DNA of 25,530 nucleotides from Pelargonium nanum (GCA_036897485.1 JAYMTF010001190.1:1-25530), one strand, 5' to 3'. Counted from the stretch's first letter, positions 1 to 17,400 are shown. Numbers and translations: made by a program. Notes: generated from the letters alone by a model not told the origin.

Positions 1-1292
1 GCGTGATCCCGAGCAATTCAACCCCCCCCGAGCGGCCTGCCTCCTCGAAAACCGCCAGTGAGTGTTCAATTTCAAGTGCGTGTCCATTGGCGTGTACATG
101 TATAGTTTTGACATTGTTTTTATTCATAAAATGTTTTATATGATATTTTAGTAAGGGAAATTTCCCATTAATCAATTTTCATGTTGTCAAAGAAATTGAC
201 TCATACGAATAATTTTCCTGATTCACACCATTACCTATCCATTGGGTTTTCATACGGATAATTACCAATTTTGTCAGCAATTCTTGCAACAAATTAGTAT
301 ACACATCATGAAATCAACCATTTAACTGAGATTTTCACATTTCTTGGCTGAGCCCATGTGCATCATCAACCCTCGAAGAAGACCAGAACCATCCTTAACA
401 TGTTACAAGATCACTGCAAACCGATACTACATATCTGCAGATATGATTCGATTCTCGAAACATTTAAGGTACGATAAAGCAACACATGACCAACCAAATC
501 TCCAAGAACCCTATATATAAAGAAATCGAAATTGCTCATGATTAATGTATGGTGGGAAAACAATTTCGTGCTGTGACCATGATAATACTAATAAACTTCG
601 CGCACGAATTGTGGTTCTGTTTGCTAATCAGCACATTAAGGTCAAAATCAACCACTATACATACTTTTCATAACATGCTTTGATCTCAGGACAAAACAGC
701 TTAGAAAGTGGAAGCAATTTGTTTATCCTATAAAATTTGACTGACCACTAAATGATATATAATATGCTTCGATCTCAAGATGGAAACGCATATTCAGGAA
801 GTGGATGCAATACGTTTTTCCAAGAAAGATTCCACTATAGGACTCTACTAAGAGTGCTAGCTAAACCAACCAACCAACCAGCCTATAAGTGCAATGTGCA
901 TGTCCTATAGTTAAGTTTTCTTCTAAGGAAAGGAACTAGAATATGAATATGCTAGTTCTAGGTAGCACGAAAGAAATCGCCAGCCACAAAACTTGAACTC
1001 AGGGTATCGATCTGTATCACAGGTATACAATAGCATCTATATTCCTTACGGGGAAGTAAGACCGTGGTGTTTTCAAAATGAATGTCGAGGATTCTTAGAC
1101 TTCAGAAATTATTTGGAACCAAAACAAGTTTGAATGATGAAACGACACTATACAACGAAAAGAATTTTCATACACTAAATCTGTGTTAAGAAATGGAAGT
1201 ATGTGTACCCTGCAAGTTGTAGGCGGGGCAGCTTTAGAGCCTTCATAAGCGAGACTCATCCCCGTGGAAATTTCACAGGAACTGATGGAGTT
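1..1292. other. 3' flank of the synthetase gene, no recognised gene
   Basis: AT-rich sequence downstream of the minus-strand synthetase stop codon; its right-hand part must contain that gene's 3' UTR and poly(A) site, but I cannot fix the cleavage site. The first ~110 bases are richer in GC, contain a run of eight C, and are open in one minus-strand frame, so they could be the edge of an exon of a neighbouring gene; I do not recognise the peptide. An (AACC)n microsatellite lies at about 863-880 and a diverged tandem duplication at 672-820. I see no other gene. Confidence 0.6.
672..820. repeat. diverged two-copy tandem duplication
   Basis: Two related segments, about 672-727 and 761-820, lie about 90 bp apart in direct orientation. 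Both contain a core of the form ATGCTTyGATCTCArGA and then a second shared block of the form AGTGGAwGCAAT. Identity by eye is roughly 70 percent, so the duplication is old. No coding potential is seen in either copy. Confidence 0.5.
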
Positions 1293-8674
<7,382 letters not shown>

Positions 8675-8714
8675 GGCTTCTGGTTATCTGTGGAGTTTCA
8701 AAATGTCGTTGGCG

Positions 8715-8722
8715 TTTTTATA
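8715..8722 (-). promoter_or_regulatory. TATA box of the alanyl-tRNA synthetase gene
   Basis: On the minus strand the sequence reads TATAAAAA, 41-48 nt upstream of the first ATG at 8674. With the usual spacing of about 30 nt the transcript would start near 8690, giving a very short leader. The next in-frame ATG (Met16) is at 8629. Confidence 0.6.
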
Positions 8723-9008
8723 CGTTGGTGTAATGAGAGAAGATAAGCTTTTTTATGGAGTGTCCAGTCCACATAAATATGTCCTTGTAATTTATTTAGT
8801 TTTAATTTGATTATGCGATAAATTTTAATTTTTTTGTCTCAATTAGGTACATACCTGTGATTTCTTCATCATAATTTTATGTTATGATGGTGAATTAATT
8901 TTAATCGAGTAGGATTGAGAACTACAATTTAGAAGAAAAAAATTGGAGTCAAATTTGTTTGCGGATATTATTTTATTACAATTTAATAAAATAAAAGTAT
9001 TGATAAAT

Positions 9009-9055
9009 AACAAATTACTAAGGTTCCTTCAAAAAAAAAAACAAATTATTAAGGT
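9009..9055 (+). mobile_element. Minute poly(A) retro-insertion with 16-bp direct repeats
   Basis: A 16-bp direct repeat, AACAAATTACTAAGGT (9009-9024) and AACAAATTATTAAGGT (9040-9055), differs at one base and brackets the 15-bp insert TCCTTC followed by nine A. A CTTC-poly(A) ending with a target-site duplication of this length is what a LINE or SINE insertion leaves when all but its extreme 3' end is lost. The orientation is plus, from the poly(A). Replication slippage is a less likely alternative. Confidence 0.5.
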
Positions 9056-9768
9056 GATTTTGTGAGGATGATCATGAAATCCAATTCATTTGTAACTTAA
9101 AAGTTCTTAGTAAAAAGCTTAATTGATTGAATTGGTGTGTTTACAAAATATGACACAAATTTGAGATATTTCCATGCCCTTAATTTAATGTAGAATGTTA
9201 AACATGTTAGCAATAATTAGAGTATGAACTAAGTGCTCCCTAGGTTGGCGAGCCTTGGGTGTAATTCATGTAGAATTGAGAGATAGTAAGATTTGGGAAT
9301 GGTCTAGACTCTAGCTAGGGTGGAATTAAAGATTGAACTCAAGTTGTATTTCGGGTTTGCTTAAAGGTTAAATTCGGAGTTCGGTTCTTAGAGTTTGTTT
9401 AGTAACACTACTTCAAAGCACTGGAAGTACTTGAAAGATGTCGGATGAAAATGAGGTTATAATGATTAATAGTAGTTGAATAAATTTTAGCCGTTAATGT
9501 TGTAACTTTATTTCAATCATTAAGGACCCAACAACAATGGTTGATGAAAAAATTGAATACATAAAGAACTACATTACTCTATTCACTATTGGAATGAGAA
9601 TGAAAGTAGTTTTAAAAGTTACAATCTAAAGTTAAAAAAAGATTATAATGCAAACAACCTAAAAGAATATGAAACATAGATAATCACGAAAATACGTCCC
9701 ATCCAAACATCTGTTATGAGTAGCTACTTGCATTGTTTTCCATTGAAAATCACTACATGATGAGATGA

Positions 9769-9813
9769 AAGCTATATTTCTAACGTTTTAAAAAAAAAAG
9801 CTATATTTCTAAC
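9769..9813 (+). repeat. Perfect 16-bp direct repeat around a short A-rich insert
   Basis: AAGCTATATTTCTAAC occurs at 9769-9784 and again, without mismatch, at 9798-9813. The 13 bases between them are GTTTT followed by eight A. The structure parallels the insertion at 9009-9055, but the non-A part is too short to assign. It lies about 35 bp upstream of the SAUR TATA box, inside the promoter. Confidence 0.55.
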
Positions 9814-9845
9814 AGTGTCACATCACTCCCAATTGGCTCTTTTCT

Positions 9846-9855
9846 GCATAAAAAC
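9846..9855 (+). promoter_or_regulatory. TATA box of the SAUR gene
   Basis: GCATAAAAAC lies about 90-98 bp upstream of the SAUR start codon (9944). The usual spacing places the transcript start near 9878, giving a leader of about 65 nt. No perfect TGTCTC auxin-response element is seen close by; a TGTCAC occurs at about 9816-9821. Confidence 0.5.
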
Positions 9856-9912
9856 TGACATCACCAGATTCACAATTTTCTCTATTTCTTGAATCCATAT
9901 CCATATACATAC

Positions 9913-9981
9913 ATGTTGAGAGCTAGTGTCTACAATACTCACCATGATCATCTCCAAGAAGATCACCAATCTGGTCACTAG
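9913..9981 (+). CDS. Upstream ORF overlapping the SAUR start
   Basis: An ATG at 9913 opens a 22-codon frame ending with TAG at 9979-9981. It is in a different frame from the SAUR and runs 38 nt past the SAUR start codon at 9944. Its start context is weak (T at -3, T at +4), while the SAUR ATG has A at -3. If the leader starts near 9878 the uORF is in the mRNA and would reduce, but not abolish, SAUR translation through leaky scanning. The peptide itself has no recognised features. Confidence 0.35.
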   Translation: MLRASVYNTHHDHLQEDHQSGH

Positions 9982-10342
9982 AATGTGCCACAAAATGGCT
10001 TCAAAAGGGAGGAAAAAAATTATGTCATCAAGTGATGTACTAATAACAGATTATAGTGACATGAATGCAGTGAGTTGGAGAAGATCATCATCAGTTGCTG
10101 ATAAAGGACATTTTGTTGTTTACAGCACCGACCAGACGCGCTTTGTGATGCCTCTAGTTTACCTCAACAACAGCATTTTCCGAGAGCTTCTCAACATTTC
10201 TGCACAAGAGTTTAATGGTTCACCAAGTCATCAAGAAGGGCCTATCACAATGCCTTGTGATGCTGTGCTTATGGAGTATGTAGTTTCTCTCATTCAACGC
10301 GGCGTAGCTATAGATTTTGATAAAGCCTTAAGCCTTGCTTGA
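9944..10342 (+). CDS. SAUR family auxin-responsive protein
   Basis: Predicted 132-aa protein of the small auxin-up RNA family, nearest to the SAUR61-68 type by eye. Members bind and inhibit PP2C.D phosphatases, keeping plasma-membrane H+-ATPases active and promoting cell expansion. The basic N-terminus (MIISKKITNL, then KGRKK about 21-25) precedes the conserved domain at about 50-130. There, VADKGHFVVYSTD (51-63), PLVYLNNSIFRELL (70-83), EGPITMPCDA (98-107) and MEYVVSLIQRG (110-120) match the family core. The gene has no introns, as is typical. The open frame extends upstream to 9926 without ATG, so 9944 is the start. The loop after QEF is about three residues longer than in common members and lacks the usual EEFG. 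No canonical DST instability element was found in the 3' flank. Confidence 0.93.
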   Translation: MIISKKITNLVTRMCHKMASKGRKKIMSSSDVLITDYSDMNAVSWRRSSSVADKGHFVVYSTDQTRFVMPLVYLNNSIFRELLNISAQEFNGSPSHQEGPITMPCDAVLMEYVVSLIQRGVAIDFDKALSLA

Positions 10343-10744
10343 TTCCACTACCTGAGAACACAGAGTGAAGCAATTACTTGGTAACTGATATCAAACTTAC
10401 TCCATTTTATCTTATGAATAATTTGCATTTTACACTATGTAATTTTAGTGTACATATGTAATGGAATATTATTCCAAGATCCCAGTTTGTGTTCTATTTA
10501 TAACTTGGTTGAATGAACCATCAATGTAGATAACATAACGAGCATTTCAGAATCACAAATGATATGGATTCTTTCCACCAATTAGAGATGATTCGTGTTC
10601 GAGATAAAAAGACTTTGTTGTAGTATTTTGAATATGTTCTTGAGGATCATTCTTATACAAGTGTTAGAAGAGGCATAGCGGAGAAGACAGTTCAGGAGAA
10701 TATCTACAAAATATTGTATGATCCTCTCTTGCTAAACCACTTCT

Positions 10745-10850
10745 CCATCCGTCCCAATATGAGTGTCTACTTTCGTAAAAATTGAAGATAAGTTCTTTAT
10801 ACCCATAAGAATATTGGTAAAGTGGACACTCATTTTAGAATAAAGTGAGT
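10745..10850. mobile_element. Degenerate Stowaway-like MITE
   Basis: The left end reads CTCCATCCGTCCCAATATGA and continues GTGTCTACTTT, very close to the CTCCCTCCGTCCC terminus of plant Stowaway elements (Tc1/mariner type). About 50 bp further on, AAGTGGACACTCATTTT forms the inverted partner of the GAGTGTCTACTTT part. The expected outer right terminus (GGGACGGAG) is missing, so the element is incomplete. No TA duplication can be confirmed. Confidence 0.55.
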
Positions 10851-11098
10851 ATTATTTTAGTGATTCATTAGAAACGGTCGGTTTGATGAGATTGGCTAGA
10901 TTTAATGCACTTTTGTATTTTGTATTCCATAATCTGATAGAAGAGTTTTTGTCTTCCATATGATACTGTCTGTGCTGATACCTATGCAGTTATGTTGGAT
11001 TTTAGTTGGTCTTCTCTCTCTCTCATAAGTATCTAATCTTGGAAATTATCTGTATATTCTAACTTAACATGTACTGCATAAGAAACCACAGTATCAAG

Positions 11099-11116
11099 AT
11101 ATATATATATATATAT
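11099..11116. repeat. (AT)9 microsatellite
   Basis: Eighteen bases of uninterrupted AT dinucleotide repeat; likely polymorphic. Confidence 0.9.
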
Positions 11117-11264
11117 GCACACAGGGTGTACTATAAGACATGACCATGATTATCCAATCTGCAAGGAAGTGGATGGCAGGATGAGATTAAGCTTTCATAA
11201 AGAATAGCTTCCTGGCCAAGAAAATGTCACAATGCAAAGATGTAGGGAATTGCTATTCACTATT

Positions 11265-11620
11265 ATCAGTGTGTGATCATTTTTGTGCAATTTAGCCTAA
11301 TATAATTTGTCATTCTTATCAATTTTGAACATGAAATTAATGAGGTTGGATGCAAATGAGTTTGTTATGAGCATCGTGTTTACATTTGAATGAGCAAACA
11401 TGTCACGCTTGATTCATGCATATATTGCATTTAGAGAGGAGTTAATCCACATATAGTTTCGAGAAATTTTATGAGAATGTGTGAATTGAAATGTAAGTTT
11501 GATGTGTATTCATAGAGAAAAATAAATTTCAAAATTTAACTAAAATTGGAATGAGCGGGTTTGGGAGAATATAGGTAAATGTGCATATTTAAATTTCTTA
11601 TCTCAAAATAAAACTTGCAA
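11265..11620 (+). repeat. Dispersed repeat, copy A
   Basis: This segment shares its order of blocks with 12205-12660: a TCATTTT...CAATTyArCCTAAT head, then TTTGTTATGA, AACATGTCA, ATwTATTGCATTT and, at the right, GGAATGAGCGGGTTTGGGAGA against GGGATGGGCGGATTTGGGAAT in the other copy. Divergence is high (perhaps a quarter of aligned sites, with indels). It codes for nothing recognisable. The element class is unknown. Confidence 0.5.
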
Positions 11621-11649
11621 AATCCAATTAGGTATAATAATTTCAATGT

Positions 11650-11745
11650 TAGAGATTAAAAGCTAAGATGTGGGATTCAGGGTTGCTTTATTTTCCATAT
11701 TGGTAGAGATTAAAAGCTAAGATGTGGTATAGGGTTGCTTTATTT
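11650..11745 (+). repeat. Tandem duplication with ~54-bp period
   Basis: The 24-bp block beginning TAGAGATTAAAAGCTAAG occurs exactly at 11650-11673 and 11704-11727. A second block, AGGGTTGCTTTATTT, follows at 11679-11693 and 11731-11745, with a two-base length difference between the blocks. Near-identity means a recent duplication. There is no coding content. Confidence 0.85.
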
Positions 11746-12204
11746 ATGCCTAACAAGGAGATAGTCTTTCATTAGCTAATTTTGGGCATGGTGACAATTA
11801 GTTTTTGTATTAATACAAAACATATATTATCAATAATTAATCAACAGATAGTCCATAATACTACTATATTATAAGTAATCCAACACCTATTTGTCATAAG
11901 CATCATATACAATCATTAATTATACTAGTAAATGACATCAATATCATGTGAGTGAGTGAAGATCCATGAGCATAATCCAATCCTTCACAAACAACACTAG
12001 TAATGTTGAATTGTGATGTTTTCTTTAATTTCTTTTGAGTTTGAATATATAGGACTTTTGGTTCCTAGGCATGAAAAAAATTAGTAAATGGGCTTTCATA
12101 GTAAATCACAACACATGAAAAGTCACAAATTGTCCTATACAAAACCCATTCGATTCATATAATTTGCACTCGATCTCCTTCACTCAGTGCAAGCAATATA
12201 CCAT

Positions 12205-12660
12205 TTCAGGGTCATTTTGAACAATTCAACCTAATAAAAAACACTAGTATTAATTCATAGCATTTTTAACCAGAAAATAAAGAGTTTGAATGCAATCTGC
12301 AATGGGTTTGTTACGATGAAAACACAACATTTGTGCAGTTTGTGTTAGGTTTGTTATGAATCTTGTGCTTCGAAGTTTTATGAGTAAAACATGTCAACAC
12401 AATCACACGAATTAACTCACATATCTATTGCATTTTGAGAAAAGGCGCAACACAAAGTAGTTTTCATGTGTTTTCTATTATTATTATTGTTGTACTGTTT
12501 GGAGAGCTAAGATTTTAGAGCTGTTCCAGAATTTTTTTGAAGAGATCAAAAAGAAGATGGCAGGAAAAGGAGTGAGTTAGAAAAGTAGGTGAGCAGTATT
12601 GTTTGCATACAAGTTTGAAAATCCAGTTATTGGGATGGGCGGATTTGGGAATACAGAGTT
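12205..12660 (+). repeat. Dispersed repeat, copy B
   Basis: Partner of the 11265-11620 repeat in the same orientation, about 0.95 kb away. It is longer because it contains an internal near-repeat (GGGTTTGTTACGATG and AGGTTTGTTATGAAT) and an unrelated stretch at about 12460-12600. Its right end abuts the MSL pseudogene. The element class is unknown; the pair could be two insertions or one larger decayed unit. Confidence 0.5.
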
Positions 12661-12699
12661 TAATAGATTCGATTTTTCACCCGCTAACAATAATTCATT

Positions 12700-13540
12700 G
12701 ATTATACCAAATAAGTGAAGTGCAATCCATCCATACCAATCTCAACATTTATGGCAAAAATGTTTGCATAGATGCATAGATACATGGACACATAACTCAA
12801 TTGCATCTCCTTTGTCAGGACTATAGTAGAACTACTGATGGCTTCTGTATCAAGAACATTGTTGGGATAAATGATTTTTTGATTGTCACATCTTAAAAAC
12901 ACAGTAGTCAAGATAGCATCCATAGTTCATAGAAATAAAAGTGAGGTGCACTACATAAGAATGAAATCATGAATTACATAAATATACTGAACTCATTCAA
13001 TTTCACAATCTCCGACATCATATGGACGCATCACAAATAAAAGTATGAGAGCCTCGAATACTGTCTTGCAAGTGTTACCAAATATGAACACCTCGAGGAG
13101 AAGCTGAGAGCTAATCAAGGCAAGGAATTTCCAGAGGCAATAACAGCGAGATCACGAGTATAATAATGACTTTATAGCAGTTTTTGTGGGATTCAACTTG
13201 TGTAAGAACCTTAATAACAAGGGTCTTCAATAACCACAACAGGACACTAACCAAGAGACAGACCTAACCATAGACAGTTCTGAACAGCCTTCTTAATCCC
13301 ATAAACAAAATACAAAACCCGTTTTCGCAAAAAAAAAAAAATCCTCTCAATGAACAACACTATAATCCTAATTCCCAAACCAGAAACCAAACGGCCACAT
13401 ATCAAAATAAGAACCTCCCATTGTGGAAATGGGAGGTTCAATTTTTCAATCTTCTTCAATTTATGAATAGCAAGACTAGAAACCAAAGCAGCAATGATCA
13501 AAACTAGATGCGGCACTCTGTTTGTGCACAATTAAAACTA
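12700..13540 (-). pseudogene. MSL10-like mechanosensitive channel pseudogene
   Basis: Minus-strand pieces match the plant MSL family (MscS-like channels of the plasma membrane) in order. At 13531-13247 the peptide carries ICGRLVSG, RKRVLYFVYG and KKAVQNCLWLGL, from the membrane segments before the pore. At about 13258-13205, in another frame, is LLWLLKTLVIKVL. At about 13095-13005 are ISSQLLLEVFIFGNTCKT and YDVGD, the MscS core. At 12920-12850 is ILTTVFLRCDNQKIIYPN, and then, in a shifted frame, SPDKGDAIELCVHV. Between the second and third pieces about 130 residues of the family are missing, as is about 30 residues after WLGL. There is at least one stop after CEIE and several frame changes. 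No N-terminal domain or C-terminus is found. It is a non-functional relic; homology may extend weakly to about 13660. Confidence 0.85.
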
Positions 13541-14382
13541 AAAATCCAATCAATAAAATGTCTTTTGGGATCCAAGAAAATACGAGAAAGTGGTTTGGTC
13601 TTGCTGCCTCTGTTTTTATTTTTCGAATGCTCTGCTCTGCTCGCCTCTCTATTTTCAATATCCATTTAAAATTTTGTGTACGTTAGAACAGAAAAGGAAA
13701 CTCATCTTCTTGAAGTATAATTACAATTATGCCATTGGGTCGAAAAAGAAAATAGACACAATATCTTAATGAGATATTTTTCAGTACATTTCTATACTGT
13801 GACTAATCCGCGTTCTTTCCACTCACGCAGTATGTGTTGCCAACTGCGCCACTACCTTGGGTATTTTTCAGTACATTTTAACTCATTTATTTTAACAGGC
13901 GAGGTTGAAAAATAAAACTTACCACTCGATATGTGAAAATAAATTATAAGTCATGGCATCATGGTTGAACAACGAGGTTGAATATAAAATAAGACTACTG
14001 GTAAAACAAATTTCACATATCAAATTCAGTGCAGTAAGGCCGCAGGAGATTTCCTAAGTTACAAGCTCATCTATGCCACCACCATTTCTTTACTTACAGA
14101 TCAATGCTATGCGTAAAGTTAATTGAAATAAGACAGACATATTGGTTGAAAAAAATGGGTCGAGAAAGGAACAAATCAGGAAAGAAAAAAAAACATAAAA
14201 TTTTCTACTTGTGGTAGTGGACCGGTGGCTATGGCCGAGGGGGTTTTGAACAGCTTTCAACTCGTATAAAATACTGTACAATGCTGATGAAAAACTAGCT
14301 GTTAAATAGCTCTGCCATTAAAGACCTATATATCTTCAACTTGTAAACATAGTAATATCCCGATTCTCCCTCCCCCCATGCA
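13541..14382. other. Intergenic region between MSL relic and kinase gene
   Basis: AT-rich DNA with one tRNA-like insertion (13775-13878). The part next to 14383 must contain the kinase 3' UTR. The stretch 13541-13660 is open in two minus frames and may be a continuation of the MSL relic, but I could not align it. No other gene is seen. Confidence 0.55.
13775..13878 (-). mobile_element. SINE-type tRNA-like insertion with perfect 17-bp direct repeats
   Basis: TATTTTTCAGTACATTT occurs at 13775-13791 and 13862-13878 without mismatch. The 70 bp between them (13792-13861) are GC-rich against an AT-rich background. On the minus strand they read CCAAGGTAGTGGCGCAGTTG and on to ACGCGGATTAGTCAC. GTGGCGCAGTTGG fits the RNA polymerase III A box (TRGYNNARNNGG) and resembles elongator tRNA-Met, which has the same GGTGGCGCAGTTGG. 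No clear B box or poly(A)/poly(T) tail is seen, so it is a partial element. It is not a foldable tRNA by eye. Confidence 0.6.
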
Positions 14383-14472
14383 TTACTGAAGGCCCCTCCT
14401 TAGGACAGACAAGAATCCTCCAGAAGATTTCTCCTTTCTTCGATCCTCTCCTTCATGTTCTCCAATTTTTAT
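14383..14472 (-). other. Terminal exon of the kinase gene
   Basis: Twenty-nine codons plus TAA, beyond the kinase domain, ending [14 protein letters not shown]. The preceding intron is 704 bp (15176-14473), has no recognisable exon, and includes the Stowaway-like terminus at 14755-14786 and a TTTTTTTTTTTT run near 14908. The tail keeps the [10 protein letters not shown] end typical of STY46-like proteins. Confidence 0.9.
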
Positions 14473-17400
14473 CTGCATACATTACACCACACCAATTGTT
14501 AGCTGCATCACAACCACAAGCTTGATGATACAATACAAGTTATTGCACAAGCTCTTATAATTACTTGACTTTTAGCCTAAATTAAGCATATCATATTATT
14601 AGTATTTGACTTTTAAGTGTCCTTCCATATGTGCTTGTGGTAACAAACTCAACTCCTTTTATAAAATAATACATAAAGAGAGGTATTATTAATAGTTCAT
14701 TTATAGTTTGCCTACCAAAATGAAAAGTGTACGCTTTGGGACAAACTTATTTAATAAGGATGACATCTATTATGGGACGGAGAAAATCTGTAGGGTGATG
14801 TGTATGAAGATGGAAGACGATTCAAAATTATCAAATTTATTTGGAAATATGTAAAAGAGACTCTCAATACTTAATGGACAGGGAAAAGGAAATCCTCCAT
14901 CAGCCTTTTTTTTTTTTTGGTTAAATTTTAGGATGAATTAGTTAGGATTGTATTTTCTTCCTCATAAACCATGCTCCATGAGGTATTGGTGTAACAAACT
15001 CGAGAGTTCTAACAAACTTAAACAAGGATACGGTGGGTAATTCATGCATAATGGACTAACCAAAAAAAGAGTAGACACTCGTTTTATGACTGAAAAAGTA
15101 GTTGTCAAATTATTGATATATTGAGATTACTGGCATGTAAATGCGAGTGGGGGAATGTTACAAAACAAGAACTTACTTCCTTCGCCACTTGCTGCAAGAT
15201 TTCGATAATCTCACAGAAATCAGGTCTTAGTGCTGGATCTTGCTGCCATGATTTCTCGAGTAGCTCAACAAGCTTTGGATGAGTGTGCTTTGGAATTGTG
15301 GGCCTTAATCCCTGAAACAATGTTAAATGAAAGAGGTGTGAGATTTATTTTTACAAGTCCAGCGCCGATCCTTTAAATTCAGTGAGCTGGTGCGATAAGA
15401 CCCTTTATCAACGTGATGAGGAAGAAAATAGGTTGTGATTCAACACAAGCAAGAAATGTATGCTTAGCAGAAACATAATCAACAATTTTGATTTTCAGAT
15501 ATTTACCTTTTGAACTACACCAACAGCTGCTTGTAGTGGAGTCAAGTATTCATATGGAAGCTGGCCGTAAAAATCAGTTGTATAAGTAAATGGAATAAAT
15601 TCCAAAACTAAGACATATTGAAGATTGTACATTATTAAATGGTACCTTCCCAGTTAGCAACTCCCATAACACAACTCCGAAACTAAAAACATCCGCCTTG
15701 TGATCATATGGCTTGTGCTCTATGACCTTAAATGCAAAATAAGTGTTGTAAGAAAACTATATATGATGAGCAATCCCCTAAACTACGAATACTCACGCAT
15801 CATTTTTGACATATGAAATAGCCATGGAAAATTATTAACACAAAGAAGTATAATAAGAAAGGAGCCAATGACAAAATAAAATTCTAAGAAATGTGTTTAA
15901 ATGATGCCGCATATTTACAAACAAACTAGGACTACATCACGAAGGGTCAGCAACATTCTTAGTAAATTTATTTTCATGATGGTTTGGACAAAGCAATTAC
16001 ATTTCACTTGGAATGATATATAGAAGAGATGTCCAATAGATGCAATAGCCTAAATAAGAGAACTCAAACCAGATGAAAAGCCAATATACAAGAATAAAAC
16101 TGGTTTAGGGCATTTATAACATGAGGACTTGTATGCAAGATATAATACCAAGTACCAACACAGCACATCAACAGAGTATAAGTAAATAAGCAGTATAAAG
16201 TGAGATGTAACAACTGAATATGCACCAAAGGATCCAGGGTCAAATTAGAAAGGAAACCTCAGGAGCCATCCATCTATAAGTTCCAGTTTCAGCCGTCATG
16301 ACTCCAGTCTGAGCTTTCACTCTCGCAACCCCAAAATCAGCAACCTTAACAACCTGTAATGATAAGATTAAAAAAGAAAGAAAAAAGAACTCAAATATTA
16401 GTAATATCATAAGAGGTGAGTTTCATATTTAAAAAACTATCACTAGTTGGAAAACATGATAATGAAGATAACCACATAGAACACACTGATACAGCATTAT
16501 AAGTTTATAAGCAATGAATAATGAATCAGAGGATTAATGCATCAACGTACATCATTTTCATCCATTAGAAGATTGGCAGCTTTCAAATCTCGGTGGATTA
16601 TATTATTTTGGTGCAAGTAATTCATCCCCTTGGAAACATCAATTGCTACTTTGAGCAAGGTTGGAAGCTTAAAAACACCCTTTTGTTTGTGCAAATAGTC
16701 ATACACGCTTCCTCCAGACATAAATTCTGAAATAAAGAAAAAGCAAAATTTTCGTCAGTGCATCTATATATTAAATCAAAAATAAAGAATCAACCCAGAA
16801 TACACCAAGATGCTAGAGAGGAACACTAAGTGAAGTTACCAGTTACAATGCACAAACTTGGTGGTTTGGTGCATGCACCTATAAACTGTACAACATTCTT
16901 ATGCCGAACTTTCCTGCAGGTTACAAAAGAAAACGTAAGAACAGGAAGAGCAACTAGGCATTCCTTACAGAAATACATGAAAATGACAAAGATGATAAAA
17001 GAAAAAACAAAAACGATACATGCTAATTTAGGATATTATATGACACTTGTAGTGGTGATGAAAGTGTAAAACAGACTGCTTTCAATATTTATGCAGGTGT
17101 AATAAAAATATACTGAGAGAAAAATCCAAGCATAAGACAGTTAAGTGCATAAACGAGTAGAAAATTTAACAATGGTGTTATAGTCTAAAGATCATGACAT
17201 ATGGGGAGATGACATTGACAAGAAACTGATGAATAAAAGATTGGTAATATACTACTATTGCAGTGGTTCCAGAGGTATGAAGGTTATGACTTAAGACAAA
17301 AGAATGTTAAACCATATATTTTTTTTTGAAGCCATTAATCATTATCTTTCCGCTTATTATGCTCTTCACTTAAATTCTAATTGTGACTTCCTATAATCCT

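Larger units (their letters stand above)
8723..9845. other. Divergent intergenic region between synthetase and SAUR genes
   Basis: About 1.1 kb of AT-rich DNA separates the two divergent TATA boxes, so it must carry the promoters of both genes. No ORF or RNA gene is supported. It contains two small insertions bounded by direct repeats (9009-9055 and 9769-9813), listed separately. Confidence 0.7.
10343..11264. other. Intergenic region downstream of SAUR
   Basis: AT-rich flank including the SAUR 3' UTR. A short palindrome, GGAATATTATTCC, lies near 10462-10474. A Stowaway-like remnant is at about 10745-10850, and an (AT)9 microsatellite at 11099-11116. No coding sequence is supported. Confidence 0.6.

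Noticed and set aside
985-1045. Minus-strand patch with CCTGAGTTCAAGTTTTG, like a polymerase III B box
   Set aside because: No convincing A box, tail or direct repeats; too weak to call a SINE.
15066-15090. GTAGACACTCGTTTT, resembling the Stowaway subterminal motif
   Set aside because: Only one short motif with no terminus or partner; not enough for an element.
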